DNA of 59,558 bases from Bacteroidales bacterium Bact_22 (GTDB lineage Bacteria > Bacteroidota > Bacteroidia > Bacteroidales > F082): contig LUZN01000002.1 in assembly GCA_001603665.1 (NCBI GenBank), forward strand, positions 1-59,558, read 5' to 3'. Shown here piece after piece: positions 32,778 to 41,395 of the stretch (its first letter is position 1; each line of letters opens with the position of its first letter). Both the position numbers and the translations under genes were made by a program. The notes under the pieces are model-generated. The model was given only the letters and a program-made list of their open reading frames with translations, searched no databases and had not been told where the DNA came from.

Positions 32778-34778
32778 TTTCCAAATCAGCTGTAGTTTTC
32801 CCTCAGTTTTCACATTTCCTTCAATTTTTTCCAGCCCACTGCCTATTTCGTTGACGTCGCTGTAGATTGTGCAGCCGATTTTCGCGTTGATGGCGAGTCC
32901 CCATCGGAGTTTTACCTTGCCTAGAAGGTAGATTCTCACACCTTTGTGGTAAAAACTGCCGATGGCGAAGGCGTTGAGCACGTCGTTTTCGTAAGCGTAG
33001 ACGGCGCCTATGGGACTATCGAATAGCGCATAGCGGAAGGCGAGGCTGTAAGGATGATTCTCCGGATTGTACAGTATATCCTGATATATCAGATAACATG
33101 TGCCATTTTTCGGCACATCTTTGCTGACGATGTATTCGACTCGGTTTTTCAGTGTAAAATCGGGGCCGACAGGGTAGGTGACATGAAAACGGAGCGACAT
33201 CTTGCGATCGTGAATCAGGGAGCGCATGTAGGTATTCTCGCTGGAGCCGTTTTTCTCTTTGTCTTTATATCGTAACTGGATGAAAAACAATGATTTGCTA
33301 TTGATTTGATGTTCAATCTGAAGGTTGTAATCCTGCGCGCGGCTTGGTGCGTAGGCCGATGTCTTGACCCAGTCGGACTGAGGATAATCGGCGGTAGCGA
33401 TTAGTCGCCAACGAGGTGCGAACGTGATTGACGTTGAAAGATAAAGCCCTCTTTCGTTACGCGCGCCACCCGAGGCGAAGGCGTTACAGTAAAAGTTCTG
33501 ATATTTTTTGTCGTAATATCTGTAAAGTACAGTAAAATCGATATATCCCGCAGGTTGAACCGTTGTCCCGATCAATGCTGCAGGCGCTTTGTTGTCGCTG
33601 ATTGCAGCTTCACCGTAAAATGCTATCTTTCGCAATACATAATAGAAGTCAACTCCTTGATTTACAAGTGATTTGCCACGAAAATAAAAGGTGTTGTAAA
33701 GTCGAGGATCGGGATTCAGTTCACAGCTTAAAAGTGTTTTATGGATTGTATATCCGATTTGAAAATTTGAGCCTCGATAGCTGAGATTTCCACCATATAA
33801 TTGTTGTGTAATCGCGTGACGGTCAGCGAGTTCGCTCTCGGTACGATGCAGGCCTGACTGTTGCAGCGAAGTCACTACCAAAGGCTCACCAAGACTGTCG
33901 ATGACGCTGACGTTGGCATCGGCTTTTTTATTTGAATAAAAAATAGTCAAGTCGAGATTTTTGTAATTCAAAGTGGTTGCAACGCCTCGCAGATATCTCA
34001 CTTCATTGGCTGATTTAGAGGCACGAATCTTCTTACTTTTTCTCAAGAGAGAGCCTCCGCTGGCCGCGAATGCCATGCCCGAGCCCAATGTAACCCCTTG
34101 ACCGAAAGCAAGTTGGTAGTCGCCAAGAGCCAGAGTCTTCACAAATTTTAAGTCATGAAGAACGCAGTGAAACGACACGAAATCGAGCATGTTTTTCTCG
34201 CCGGCGTCTTTCTCCATGGCAAAGCCGAATTCAAGTTTATTATGAGATGTAAAGCTGTATCTTAGCAGCATTTTCTGCGGACTTCCGAGATATTTATCCT
34301 CTTTGTAACCCGCTTTTTCGTTAAAACACTGCTCAACTTGAAATATAGTCTGATGCTTGCCAAATTTCCATAAATCTTTAACTCGTAATATCTCTTTTTC
34401 CGACGGTTTTTCAAAGCAAATCAGTGGTTTTAGTATGTTGAGAGTCATCTCGTCGATGCCTTCAATCATAGTCAATTCGTTGAGCATCATTATATTGCCG
34501 AAATTCTTTCTATATGAATTGATATTTTCAATAATAAAAACGTTAACTAAATGTAACTCAATGAGTTGATTCAATTCTTCGGCATTGTTGATATTGATTT
34601 TATTCTCGCAGATATTCCAATAGTTCTCGATAAGATCGGTGAAATCGAGTTCGTCGGCATTATCGTCGTTTTCAAGCATCCGTTCAATCTGGTCAATAAT
34701 GATTTCATCGGTAATATCGCTTTGCGTGAAAGCCAGTAAAGGAAACATTATTAATAAAGGTGTCAGAATGCGTTTCAT
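32772..34778 (-). CDS. Helix-hairpin-helix protein with C-terminal beta-barrel
   Basis: A 668-residue exported protein (signal MKRILTPLLIMFPLLAFTQ). Residues about 45-135 carry paired ComEA-like helix-hairpin-helix motifs (INNAEELNQLIELHLVNVF; MLNELTMIEGIDEMTLNIL). The remaining 500 residues are alternating hydrophobic/aromatic strands of an outer-membrane barrel ending LQLIWKL. Its ATG overlaps the stop of the upstream PorV-like gene by 4 nt. HhH motifs usually bind DNA without sequence specificity, so a periplasm-facing DNA-binding plug on a barrel is possible, but unproven. Similar proteins are widespread in Bacteroidetes and uncharacterised to my knowledge. Confidence 0.82.
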   Translation of the reverse strand: MKRILTPLLIMFPLLAFTQSDITDEIIIDQIERMLENDDNADELDFTDLIENYWNICENKININNAEELNQLIELHLVNVFIIENINSYRKNFGNIMMLNELTMIEGIDEMTLNILKPLICFEKPSEKEILRVKDLWKFGKHQTIFQVEQCFNEKAGYKEDKYLGSPQKMLLRYSFTSHNKLEFGFAMEKDAGEKNMLDFVSFHCVLHDLKFVKTLALGDYQLAFGQGVTLGSGMAFAASGGSLLRKSKKIRASKSANEVRYLRGVATTLNYKNLDLTIFYSNKKADANVSVIDSLGEPLVVTSLQQSGLHRTESELADRHAITQQLYGGNLSYRGSNFQIGYTIHKTLLSCELNPDPRLYNTFYFRGKSLVNQGVDFYYVLRKIAFYGEAAISDNKAPAALIGTTVQPAGYIDFTVLYRYYDKKYQNFYCNAFASGGARNERGLYLSTSITFAPRWRLIATADYPQSDWVKTSAYAPSRAQDYNLQIEHQINSKSLFFIQLRYKDKEKNGSSENTYMRSLIHDRKMSLRFHVTYPVGPDFTLKNRVEYIVSKDVPKNGTCYLIYQDILYNPENHPYSLAFRYALFDSPIGAVYAYENDVLNAFAIGSFYHKGVRIYLLGKVKLRWGLAINAKIGCTIYSDVNEIGSGLEKIEGNVKTEGKLQLIWKL

Positions 34779-35602
34779 AGTCCGACCTCCTTGATTTTAA
34801 ATATCAGACTGCTTTGAAACGACACGCCTGTGTATTGGTTCATATTTGCGGAAACATCAATAACGACGCGGTTTAGCGTGTATCCGACGCCAACGCTTGC
34901 CGTCGCAGGATTTGTATGTACTCCAACACGGATGTAAAACTCGTTTAGGGTGTGATATTCCAGTCCGAAACGGTAGTCGATACGACTTTCCGAATTGTAT
35001 TCCACCTCCGATGTCGCCAAGAAATCTTTAGTCACTCGATAAGCGAATCCAAAGCGGAAAACGACCGGAACCCGTTCATTATGAATGGTTTTCAGCTTTA
35101 CATTGATTGGGTTGAAGACATAGACTCCAATTCGCAAATTGTCGGTGATGTCCGACTGAATTCCCAACTCAAACGTGGCCGTTTGTCGTTTTTCGTAGTC
35201 ATCGGAAAAGTTAAATAGCAGATAGTCAAGCTTCAAGCCCATCTTTAGATATGGGCCGAAATCTCTCGCGTAAGCCAATCCGAGTTTGTTTTCGTTGAAA
35301 TCTTCAAACCCGAAACGACTCATCGAAAGTCCGAAAGTACCAATTTTTACTGGCATCACGAAGGCTGTGTTGTAATAGCTAAGCTCCTTCATGAAGAATC
35401 GGTTTTCGTAGGAAAAACCTACGCCGAGAAAAGGATAGTCGGCCATACCGGCCGGATTGTTTTGAATGCTCCAGAAGTCGTTGAACGACACCGAACAATT
35501 ACCCGTCGCATTGCTGCGACCGCCTGCAACACCTGATAAATCCCAGGAAAAGCAATGATTGCAAAATAGGCACAGGCCTATTAGGAAAAGGCTTCTTCTC
35601 AT
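34775..35602 (-). CDS. PorV/PorQ-like outer-membrane beta-barrel protein
   Basis: A 275-residue exported protein with a signal peptide (about 1-19) and FadL/PorV-like barrel strands. The early segment GGRSNATGNCSVSFNDFWSIQNNPAGMA is typical of PorV/PorQ family proteins, which in T9SS organisms shuttle or anchor cargo. It lacks a clear type IX signal of its own. It is the first gene of a two-gene unit with the HhH barrel. A -7 box TATTTTTG (35634-35641) gives a leader of about 28 nt. The family assignment is by pattern only. Confidence 0.75.
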   Translation of the reverse strand: MRRSLFLIGLCLFCNHCFSWDLSGVAGGRSNATGNCSVSFNDFWSIQNNPAGMADYPFLGVGFSYENRFFMKELSYYNTAFVMPVKIGTFGLSMSRFGFEDFNENKLGLAYARDFGPYLKMGLKLDYLLFNFSDDYEKRQTATFELGIQSDITDNLRIGVYVFNPINVKLKTIHNERVPVVFRFGFAYRVTKDFLATSEVEYNSESRIDYRFGLEYHTLNEFYIRVGVHTNPATASVGVGYTLNRVVIDVSANMNQYTGVSFQSSLIFKIKEVGL

Positions 35603-35633
35603 GATATTCAGTTTTTAAGTCCTTAAATTTTCG

Positions 35634-35681
35634 CAAAAATACAAAAAATTTGTGAAATGTCAACAAAAATTATTAACTTTG
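35634..35681. promoter_or_regulatory. Interleaved divergent promoters: PorV-like / DUF456 operon
   Basis: Plus: -33 TTTG (35649-35652), 21 bp, -7 TAACTTTG (35674-35681), ATG at 35697. Minus: -7 TATTTTTG (35634-35641), 19 bp, -33 GTTG (35661-35664). The -33 boxes lie inside each other's spacers. Confidence 0.7.
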
Positions 35682-35696
35682 TGCAAAATTTTTGAC

Positions 35697-36221
35697 ATGG
35701 ATTATTTGTTGTTTATTTCAGCAATAGTGGTGCTGATCATCGGCTTGATTGGCGATATAATACCAGGAATTCCTGGCACTCCCGTGAGTTATCTCGCGCT
35801 GCTTCTGGTGCATTGGACCGACAGATACAGCTATTCACCTAAGTTTTTGGTGATAGCTGGCTTGATTTGCGCTGTGATAACGGTTCTCGACTATGTAGTG
35901 CCTGTTTGGGGTACCAAGAAATTCGGCGGCACCAAAGCTGGAGTGCGAGGCAGCACCATTGGTTTGATAGTGGGAATATTGGTACTTCCGATGCTTGGCA
36001 TAGTGCTCGGACCATTTGGAATTCTTGGTATTCTCGGTGGACCGTTTGTTGGGGCATATGTAGGAGAGAAAATGGGCGGCACGCCTGATGAGAAGGCTTG
36101 GCGTTCGGCTTTCGGTTCATTTATAGGCTTCCTCGCTGGCACTTTTATGAAGATCGTTTATACCGTTGTTATCGGTTTTTATGTGGTAAGAGCCATTATT
36201 GAAGTCGCTGTTAATCAATGA
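35697..36221 (+). CDS. DUF456 membrane protein
   Basis: A 174-residue membrane protein made of one DUF456 domain. It is rich in Gly and Pro between four or five hydrophobic segments: IIGLIGDIIPGIPGTPVSYL near the start, then GTKKFGGTKAGVRGSTIGL, then GPFVGAYVGE. The function is unknown. I take the ATG at 35697, not the in-frame GTG at 35652, because the promoter lies between them. It is the first gene of an overlapping operon; its TGA overlaps the rarA ATG. Confidence 0.88.
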   Translation: MDYLLFISAIVVLIIGLIGDIIPGIPGTPVSYLALLLVHWTDRYSYSPKFLVIAGLICAVITVLDYVVPVWGTKKFGGTKAGVRGSTIGLIVGILVLPMLGIVLGPFGILGILGGPFVGAYVGEKMGGTPDEKAWRSAFGSFIGFLAGTFMKIVYTVVIGFYVVRAIIEVAVNQ

Positions 36222-37501
36222 GAAACACCATACCTTTAGCGGAACGGCTGCGTCCGACATCGTTGGACGGCTACATCGGTCAGGAGCATCTGATTGGTCA
36301 GAATGCCGTGCTGCGTCGCGCCATTGAAAGTGGTCACATCCCTTCGATGATATTCTGGGGACCTCCAGGAGTAGGTAAGACTACGTTGGCTTACATCATC
36401 TCGAAGCAGGTGCAGCGCCAGTTTTTTGTGCTTAGCGCAGTCAGCAGTGGGGTGAAGGATGTGCGCGAGGTCTACGACCGAGCGCGCATGGCGCCCGAAC
36501 CGCCGATACTGTTTATCGATGAAATCCATAGATTTTCAAAGGCGCAGCAAGACTCGCTGCTCGGCGCCGTCGAGAAGGGACTGGTGACGCTGATAGGCGC
36601 CACCACAGAGAACCCGAGCTTCGAGGTGATATCGCCGTTGCTGTCGCGCTGTCAGGTGTATATTCTGAAAGAACTCGAGAAAGACGACCTTAAGAAGCTG
36701 ATAGTCAGCGCGGTAGCTGTGTTGAGAGAGGATTTCAAGAAGGAGATAGTGGTGAAGGAAGACGAGGCTCTAATGCAGATCAGCGGCGGCGATGCACGCA
36801 AGCTGCTCAACGCCATCGACCTTGTGGTAGGAATGCTCGACGACGCCGAGCCGAAAGCCAAAAAACTGGTGGTAACAAACGAAGTTACAACGAAATACAT
36901 ACAGAGCAACCTGCTGAAATATGACCGTCTGGGTGAGATGCATTACGACATCATCTCGGCCTTCATCAAGTCGATACGCGGCAGCGATCCTAACGCGGCG
37001 GTTTATTACCTCGCCAGGATGATTGAGGCAGGTGAGGATCCGCTGTTCATTGCTCGCAGAATGCTGATTTTGGCTTCCGAAGACATCGGAAATGCCAATC
37101 CTAACGCGCTTTTGCTTGCGAATGCATGCTTCGACGCTGTGAACAAGATAGGATGGCCTGAGAGTAGGATAATCCTTTCACAGACAGTGACTTACCTTGC
37201 TTCGTCGGCTAAGAGCAACGCTGCAGTTATGGCTATCGACGCAGCTCAGGCTTTGGTGAAGAAGACAGGTAACCTCAGCGTGCCTCTGCACCTGCGCAAC
37301 GCCCCGACAAAACTGATGAAAGACCTTGGATATCACGATGGTTACAAATATGCACACAGCTATCCGGGTAACTTCGTTGAACAGGAGTTTATGCCTGAAG
37401 AGATTTCGGGAGTGCGTTTATATTCGCCTCAAGATAACCCAAAGGAGCTTGAATTACGACGCTCGTTAAAAGCTAAATGGAAAGATAAATATGGCTACTG
37501 A
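36218..37501 (+). CDS. rarA: Replication-associated recombination protein A (RarA/MgsA)
   Basis: A 427-residue AAA+ ATPase related to clamp-loader subunits that acts at stalled replication forks. The opening PLAERLRPTSLDGYIGQEHL is diagnostic. Walker A GPPGVGKT is near residue 46, Walker B is [16 protein letters not shown], and a TTENPSFEV sensor is present. The C-terminal cluster includes NLSVPLHLRNAPTKLMKDLG. The start overlaps the DUF456 stop by 4 nt, and the 3' end overlaps menG by 11 nt. Confidence 0.95.
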   Translation: MRNTIPLAERLRPTSLDGYIGQEHLIGQNAVLRRAIESGHIPSMIFWGPPGVGKTTLAYIISKQVQRQFFVLSAVSSGVKDVREVYDRARMAPEPPILFIDEIHRFSKAQQDSLLGAVEKGLVTLIGATTENPSFEVISPLLSRCQVYILKELEKDDLKKLIVSAVAVLREDFKKEIVVKEDEALMQISGGDARKLLNAIDLVVGMLDDAEPKAKKLVVTNEVTTKYIQSNLLKYDRLGEMHYDIISAFIKSIRGSDPNAAVYYLARMIEAGEDPLFIARRMLILASEDIGNANPNALLLANACFDAVNKIGWPESRIILSQTVTYLASSAKSNAAVMAIDAAQALVKKTGNLSVPLHLRNAPTKLMKDLGYHDGYKYAHSYPGNFVEQEFMPEEISGVRLYSPQDNPKELELRRSLKAKWKDKYGY

Positions 37502-38222
37502 TAACGAGCATATCGCATTGATGTTCAACGATATAGCTCCGACTTACGACAAGCTGAACCATATCCTCTCGCTGAATGTCGACAAATCGTGGAGACGTAA
37601 GGCTGTGAGACGTCTTAAAAAATCCTTGATTGATGTCGAAAATCCGTTGATTCTCGATGTCGCATGCGGTACGGCAGATTCTACGGTAAAAATCGCGGAA
37701 AAGGTAGAAAACGCTAAGGTTTTCGGCATTGATATTTCAACAAAAATGCTTGAAATAGGGAAGGAGAAGACCGAGAAAAAAGGCCTGCAAGATAGAATAA
37801 GTTTCTCAATTTCCAGTGCTGAAAATATTGGTTTTAAAGATGATACATTCGACGCCGCTATGGTCGCTTTTGGGGTCCGTAACTTCTCCGATCGAGAAAA
37901 AGGATTGAAAGAGATTCTTCGCGTTTTAAAACCTGAAGGAACTTTGATAATTTTGGAACTCTCTGAGCCTCAGAATGTTATGGTGCGTTGGTTTTATAAT
38001 CTTTATTTTAAAAACATACTACCTCATATCGGAAAACGTGTCTCGGGCAATGCCAATGCTTATCGTTATCTTCAGCAGACAGTTGAAAAGTTTCCGATGC
38101 CGGAAGAGTTTATGGCAATGTTGAGTGATTGCGGTTTTAAAGAATTGAAACACAAGGCATTAAGCTGTGGCTTATGCCGTATTTATCAAGCGAAAAAACA
38201 AAATGAGCAAGGTGTCATTTAA
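37491..38222 (+). CDS. menG: Demethylmenaquinone methyltransferase
   Basis: A 243-residue SAM-dependent methyltransferase of the UbiE/MenG family that makes menaquinone from demethylmenaquinone. Visible are MFNDIAPTYDKLNHILSLNV, motif I LDVACGTADS, VAFGVRNFSDREKGLKEI and the UbiE signature near GNANAYRYLQQTVEKFP. It overlaps rarA upstream and menA downstream (20 nt). Adjacency to menA supports MenG over UbiE activity. Confidence 0.95.
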   Translation: MATDNEHIALMFNDIAPTYDKLNHILSLNVDKSWRRKAVRRLKKSLIDVENPLILDVACGTADSTVKIAEKVENAKVFGIDISTKMLEIGKEKTEKKGLQDRISFSISSAENIGFKDDTFDAAMVAFGVRNFSDREKGLKEILRVLKPEGTLIILELSEPQNVMVRWFYNLYFKNILPHIGKRVSGNANAYRYLQQTVEKFPMPEEFMAMLSDCGFKELKHKALSCGLCRIYQAKKQNEQGVI

Positions 38223-39081
38223 ATATTGGATAAAAGCGGCTCGACCAAAGACTTTGTTGGTCTCGATAGCTCCCGTCGTCATGTCGGTGGCTTTCGCTTC
38301 TATTTATTTGAAAATCAATTGGTTACCAGCTGCAATTTGCCTCATTTTTGCTGTTATGTCACAAGTCTTATCCAATTTTGCCAACGACTACGCTGATGGA
38401 ATTAAAGGTGCTGACGATCAACGACTTGGACCTCAACGGATGGTGGCTTCAGGACTGATTTCTCCACAAAAAATGCTTCGTGGAATAATAGTTTGGGGCA
38501 TTTTGACCTTTATGTTGGGCTGTACCTTATTATATTGGGGAGGCTGGATACTTCTGCCGTTCGGAATCGTCATATTATTAAGCGCTTTTGCATATTCCGC
38601 CGGCCCGTTTCCGCTTTCACGCCATGCGCTTGGAGACGTGGCAGTTGTCCTGTTTTATGGCATAGCACCAGTAATTTTTACATTTTTCATACAAACAGGT
38701 TTTGTTAACTGGCAGATATTAGTTATAGGTATCGCTATCGGTCTTGTCGCTAATAACTTGTTGATAGTCAATAATTATCGCGATGCTGAACAGGACGAGG
38801 CAAACGGCAAAAAGACGACAGTAACGGTTTTCGGCAAGCGATTCATGCGAAACGTTTTTTATCTGAATCCAATAATCGCAATAGCATTGATTTATCTGAT
38901 ATTTAAAAACTTGATGATATTGGCTTATTTTATTCCATTTTTAGCTTATTCAATACTGATCAGTGCTAGATTTTCAAAAGCTAAAGGTATGGAATTCAAT
39001 AAGTTAATAGGATTATCATCGATGGAATCTATAATTTTTGCAATAACAATAATCATTGAGATATTATGTCTGAAAATTTAA
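38203..39081 (+). CDS. menA: 1,4-dihydroxy-2-naphthoate polyprenyltransferase
   Basis: A 292-residue polytopic membrane prenyltransferase that attaches the isoprenoid tail in menaquinone synthesis. It opens with YWIKAARPKTLLVSIAPVV. The first Asp-rich motif is seen in NFANDYADGIKGADDQR, and the second region in NNYRDAEQDEANGKKT. The ATG at 38203 is preferred over an upstream in-frame start at 38167 because it matches MenA N-termini. It overlaps menG by 20 nt and msrC by 16 nt. Confidence 0.93.
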   Translation: MSKVSFKYWIKAARPKTLLVSIAPVVMSVAFASIYLKINWLPAAICLIFAVMSQVLSNFANDYADGIKGADDQRLGPQRMVASGLISPQKMLRGIIVWGILTFMLGCTLLYWGGWILLPFGIVILLSAFAYSAGPFPLSRHALGDVAVVLFYGIAPVIFTFFIQTGFVNWQILVIGIAIGLVANNLLIVNNYRDAEQDEANGKKTTVTVFGKRFMRNVFYLNPIIAIALIYLIFKNLMILAYFIPFLAYSILISARFSKAKGMEFNKLIGLSSMESIIFAITIIIEILCLKI

Positions 39082-39536
39082 TAATAAAAGGTGATTCGAA
39101 GAAAGAATTATACGAAAATCTAATTCCTCAAATCGCAGCTTTGATTGAAGGCGAGACTGACGTAATCGCCAATATGGCCAACGTCTCAGCGTGTTTGAAA
39201 GACACATTTAACTTCTGGTGGGTAGGTTTCTACCGTGTCCTCGGTGATGCGCTTGTTCTCGGTCCTTTCCAAGGTCCGTTAGCCTGCACACGTATCAGTA
39301 AAGGTAAAGGAGTTTGTGGCACTGCTTGGCAGCAGGCTAAAACCGTTATCGTTCCTGATGTCGACGCTTTCCCGGGACATATTGCCTGCAGCAGTCTTAC
39401 AAAATCGGAGATTGTGGTGCCAATAATTAATAAAGGTGTAGTGACAGCGGTTCTCGACATCGACAGTGAGAGAGCCGGCAATTTCGATGAAACCGATAAG
39501 TTTTATCTTGAAAAGATGGCGGACTTATTCGCCTAA
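39066..39536 (+). CDS. msrC: Free methionine-(R)-sulfoxide reductase (GAF domain)
   Basis: A 156-residue cytoplasmic GAF-domain enzyme that reduces free methionine-R-sulfoxide. The three conserved cysteines are C74, C84 and C108 (ACTRI, GVCGTAW, HIACSS), with the same spacing as I recall in E. coli fRMsr. Length is normal. It is the last gene of the DUF456-rarA-menG-menA operon, overlapping menA by 16 nt. It overlaps the convergent sigma-factor gene by 12 nt, so no terminator fits between them. Confidence 0.93.
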   Translation: MSENLIIKGDSKKELYENLIPQIAALIEGETDVIANMANVSACLKDTFNFWWVGFYRVLGDALVLGPFQGPLACTRISKGKGVCGTAWQQAKTVIVPDVDAFPGHIACSSLTKSEIVVPIINKGVVTAVLDIDSERAGNFDETDKFYLEKMADLFA

Positions 39537-40625
39537 GACCCTAAGGAAATCGGCAGGAAGCCACACGTTGTGCATGCGCACTGCTTCTTTGAACAAAGGA
39601 GCGATCTCGGCTGCCGTAAAGCCTGCAATGCCGCATCCGATGCGCGTCACGAGGAAGTCCTTCTCGGGATGATCAGCAGCAAAAGCAATAAATTTGTCAA
39701 CATAAGGTTTGATTGTCTCCACACCGCCTTGCATCGTCGGGATGGCGTACGACTGTCCCTGAATACCATCGCCATTGCCCATCACAGCGCCGAATTTCAC
39801 GCGAGCCGTAAAAGCGGCGCCACCTGCGTGATAACCCTGAAGATTGCTGCCAAAAACAAAAATCTCATTCGGCTTGAGCGCGATGATTTCGTCCGGAGTG
39901 ATTCTTCTGGTTCCCATATATACCGATTTTTCTGACATAAATTTCGCACCACCAAAGCTGAATCTGGCTTTTGCGCCACATTTCGGAGCCGGCATGTATT
40001 CCGCCTCTGTTTCTCCGGCCTCAATTTCGTACATTGCTCCTTGATAGAGGCCTTCCGAATAATTTTCGACCACATAAGGAGTGATGAACTCGTCCATCAT
40101 TTTCTTATAACGCTGGTTTACAGCAGCCGGCGTCATGTGAATCATCTCAGCCACCTCTTTCTGCGGATAGCCGGAAAACAGCACCAACTGCACTATTTGC
40201 TGCATGATTTCGTCGTTTTTATAATGTAACGACGCCGCATCGGCTACCTGCTGCATCATGCCTTCCTCATAATCAGTAGAGCGAATGTATTCCAAAACAT
40301 CGTCTGCTGAAGAGTCGCTAAGCTGCGCAAACTCCTTGTTATACGCCTTAAGCGCATCAAGCACGACATATCTGAAGCCATTGATCATCCAAGTCGAAAG
40401 TTTCATGCCTCTCGGACGGTCGAGAAGCGGCTTGAACTCATGAACAAGCAAACTGATGTAATATTCGTGCGCCAATGAATAAAAATCAAGGCCGGTCTTG
40501 TTGCAAAGCTGGTATTTATGGTCGAAAATATCATACGCTTTGCGACAATAACCGTAAAAATATTCCTTCGTGATGTATTCGTCAAAGGAACAGAAACCGT
40601 TGATAATCAATTCATCATCTATCAT
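39525..40625 (-). CDS. Sigma-70-like protein fused to A1S_2505/macro-like domain
   Basis: A 366-residue two-part protein. Residues 1-180 look like an ECF-type sigma factor: a region 2-like helical segment (about 20-95, with KLSTWMINGFRYVVLDALKAY near its end) and a region 4-like HTH (YPQKEVAEMIHMTPAAVNQR, 153-172). An Ala/Glu linker follows. Residues 250-350 match the A1S_2505-type domain: VFGSNLQGYHAGGAA, GIQGQSYAIPT, VTRIGCGIAGF. I recall this domain from phage-associated proteins, and it resembles macro (ADP-ribose binding) folds. The -7 box lies only 4 nt before the ATG, so the mRNA is probably leaderless. It is divergent from a vWA gene. The joint function is unknown. Confidence 0.8.
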   Translation of the reverse strand: MIDDELIINGFCSFDEYITKEYFYGYCRKAYDIFDHKYQLCNKTGLDFYSLAHEYYISLLVHEFKPLLDRPRGMKLSTWMINGFRYVVLDALKAYNKEFAQLSDSSADDVLEYIRSTDYEEGMMQQVADAASLHYKNDEIMQQIVQLVLFSGYPQKEVAEMIHMTPAAVNQRYKKMMDEFITPYVVENYSEGLYQGAMYEIEAGETEAEYMPAPKCGAKARFSFGGAKFMSEKSVYMGTRRITPDEIIALKPNEIFVFGSNLQGYHAGGAAFTARVKFGAVMGNGDGIQGQSYAIPTMQGGVETIKPYVDKFIAFAADHPEKDFLVTRIGCGIAGFTAAEIAPLFKEAVRMHNVWLPADFLRVLGE

Positions 40626-40629
40626 ATTG

Positions 40630-40637
40630 CAAAATTA
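40630..40637 (-). promoter_or_regulatory. -7 box of sigma/macro-like gene
   Basis: Minus-strand TAATTTTG, exact consensus, ending 4 nt before the ATG at 40625. It implies a leaderless mRNA. No -33 TTTG is found. Confidence 0.5.
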
Positions 40638-40711
40638 ATAAAAATTTTTTACAGTTCTGCTTAATTTTTTTTGAAAATCGTCTTCTTAATGATAAAAGAT
40701 GATTGAAATTC

Positions 40712-40742
40712 AAATTTAATATTCACAATTTAAAATTTAAAG
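40712..40742 (+). repeat. AT-rich ATTTAAA-type array upstream of vWA gene
   Basis: Degenerate units AAATTCA, AATTTAA, ATTCACA, ATTTAAA, ATTTAAA lie directly before the vWA start codon. This is the only copy of the word found at a 5' end. Confidence 0.4.
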
Positions 40743-40744
40743 AC

Positions 40745-41395
40745 ATGGAAAACACAACAAAAACAACACAAACAAAGAAAGTTTACAACTTAATCATCGT
40801 CGACGAATCAGGATCGATGAGCATTATCCGCGAACAGGCCTTGGCCGGACTTAACGAGACAATCGAGACATGCCAGAAGATGCAGGAATTGCATCCTGAA
40901 CTTGAACAGCGTATCACCTTGATTTCCTTTGACAGCAATCATTTTAAGATTCATCTCGACAATGAACCTGCCGGAAAGGCCCGCAAACTTACAACCGATG
41001 ACTATCGTCCGAATGCAGCCACACCGCTCTACGACGCGATAGGCAAAGGAATAGCCAAACTCAACGCCCAGACTGGCACTGACGACAATGTCCTCGTAAC
41101 CATAATCACCGACGGTGAAGAGAACTGCAGTCAGGAATACAACCTGAAACTCGTGAAAAACCTCATCGAGAAACAGAAACAGCAGGGATGGACGTTTACC
41201 TTGATCGGCACAGATAATCTTGACGTTGAAGGAATGGCTGGTAGCTTGTCAATCGACAACCATCTGGCGTTCACCGAAGACGCGCCGTCGACAGCAAAGA
41301 TGTTTGCAAAGGAACGCAAGGCCAGAGCAAGATACTACGCAAGTGTGGCTTGCGGTAAGGCGATGGAAGAAGGTAGCTATTTCAGCGAAAGCTAA
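40745..41395 (+). CDS. vWA-domain protein (TerY-like)
   Basis: A 216-residue cytoplasmic von Willebrand A domain protein with an intact MIDAS motif D20-x-S22-x-S24 (DESGSMS), a following TPLYDAIGKG and TIITDGEENC. Single-domain cytoplasmic vWA proteins of this type occur in tellurite/stress (TerY) clusters and with MoxR ATPases, as metal-dependent protein-binding modules. The ATG at 40745 is used; an upstream in-frame ATG at 40703 would translate the AT-rich array. It is divergent from the sigma/macro-like gene, and its stop codon overlaps that of the convergent transporter gene. Confidence 0.88.
   Translation: MENTTKTTQTKKVYNLIIVDESGSMSIIREQALAGLNETIETCQKMQELHPELEQRITLISFDSNHFKIHLDNEPAGKARKLTTDDYRPNAATPLYDAIGKGIAKLNAQTGTDDNVLVTIITDGEENCSQEYNLKLVKNLIEKQKQQGWTFTLIGTDNLDVEGMAGSLSIDNHLAFTEDAPSTAKMFAKERKARARYYASVACGKAMEEGSYFSES

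Noticed and set aside
35652-35696. GTG start giving DUF456 protein 15 more residues
   Set aside because: The -7 box TAACTTTG (35674-35681) lies within that stretch, so it would not be transcribed.
39525-40625. Prophage remnant, suggested by the A1S_2505-type domain
   Set aside because: No integrase, structural phage gene or att-like repeat is nearby; flanking genes are housekeeping.
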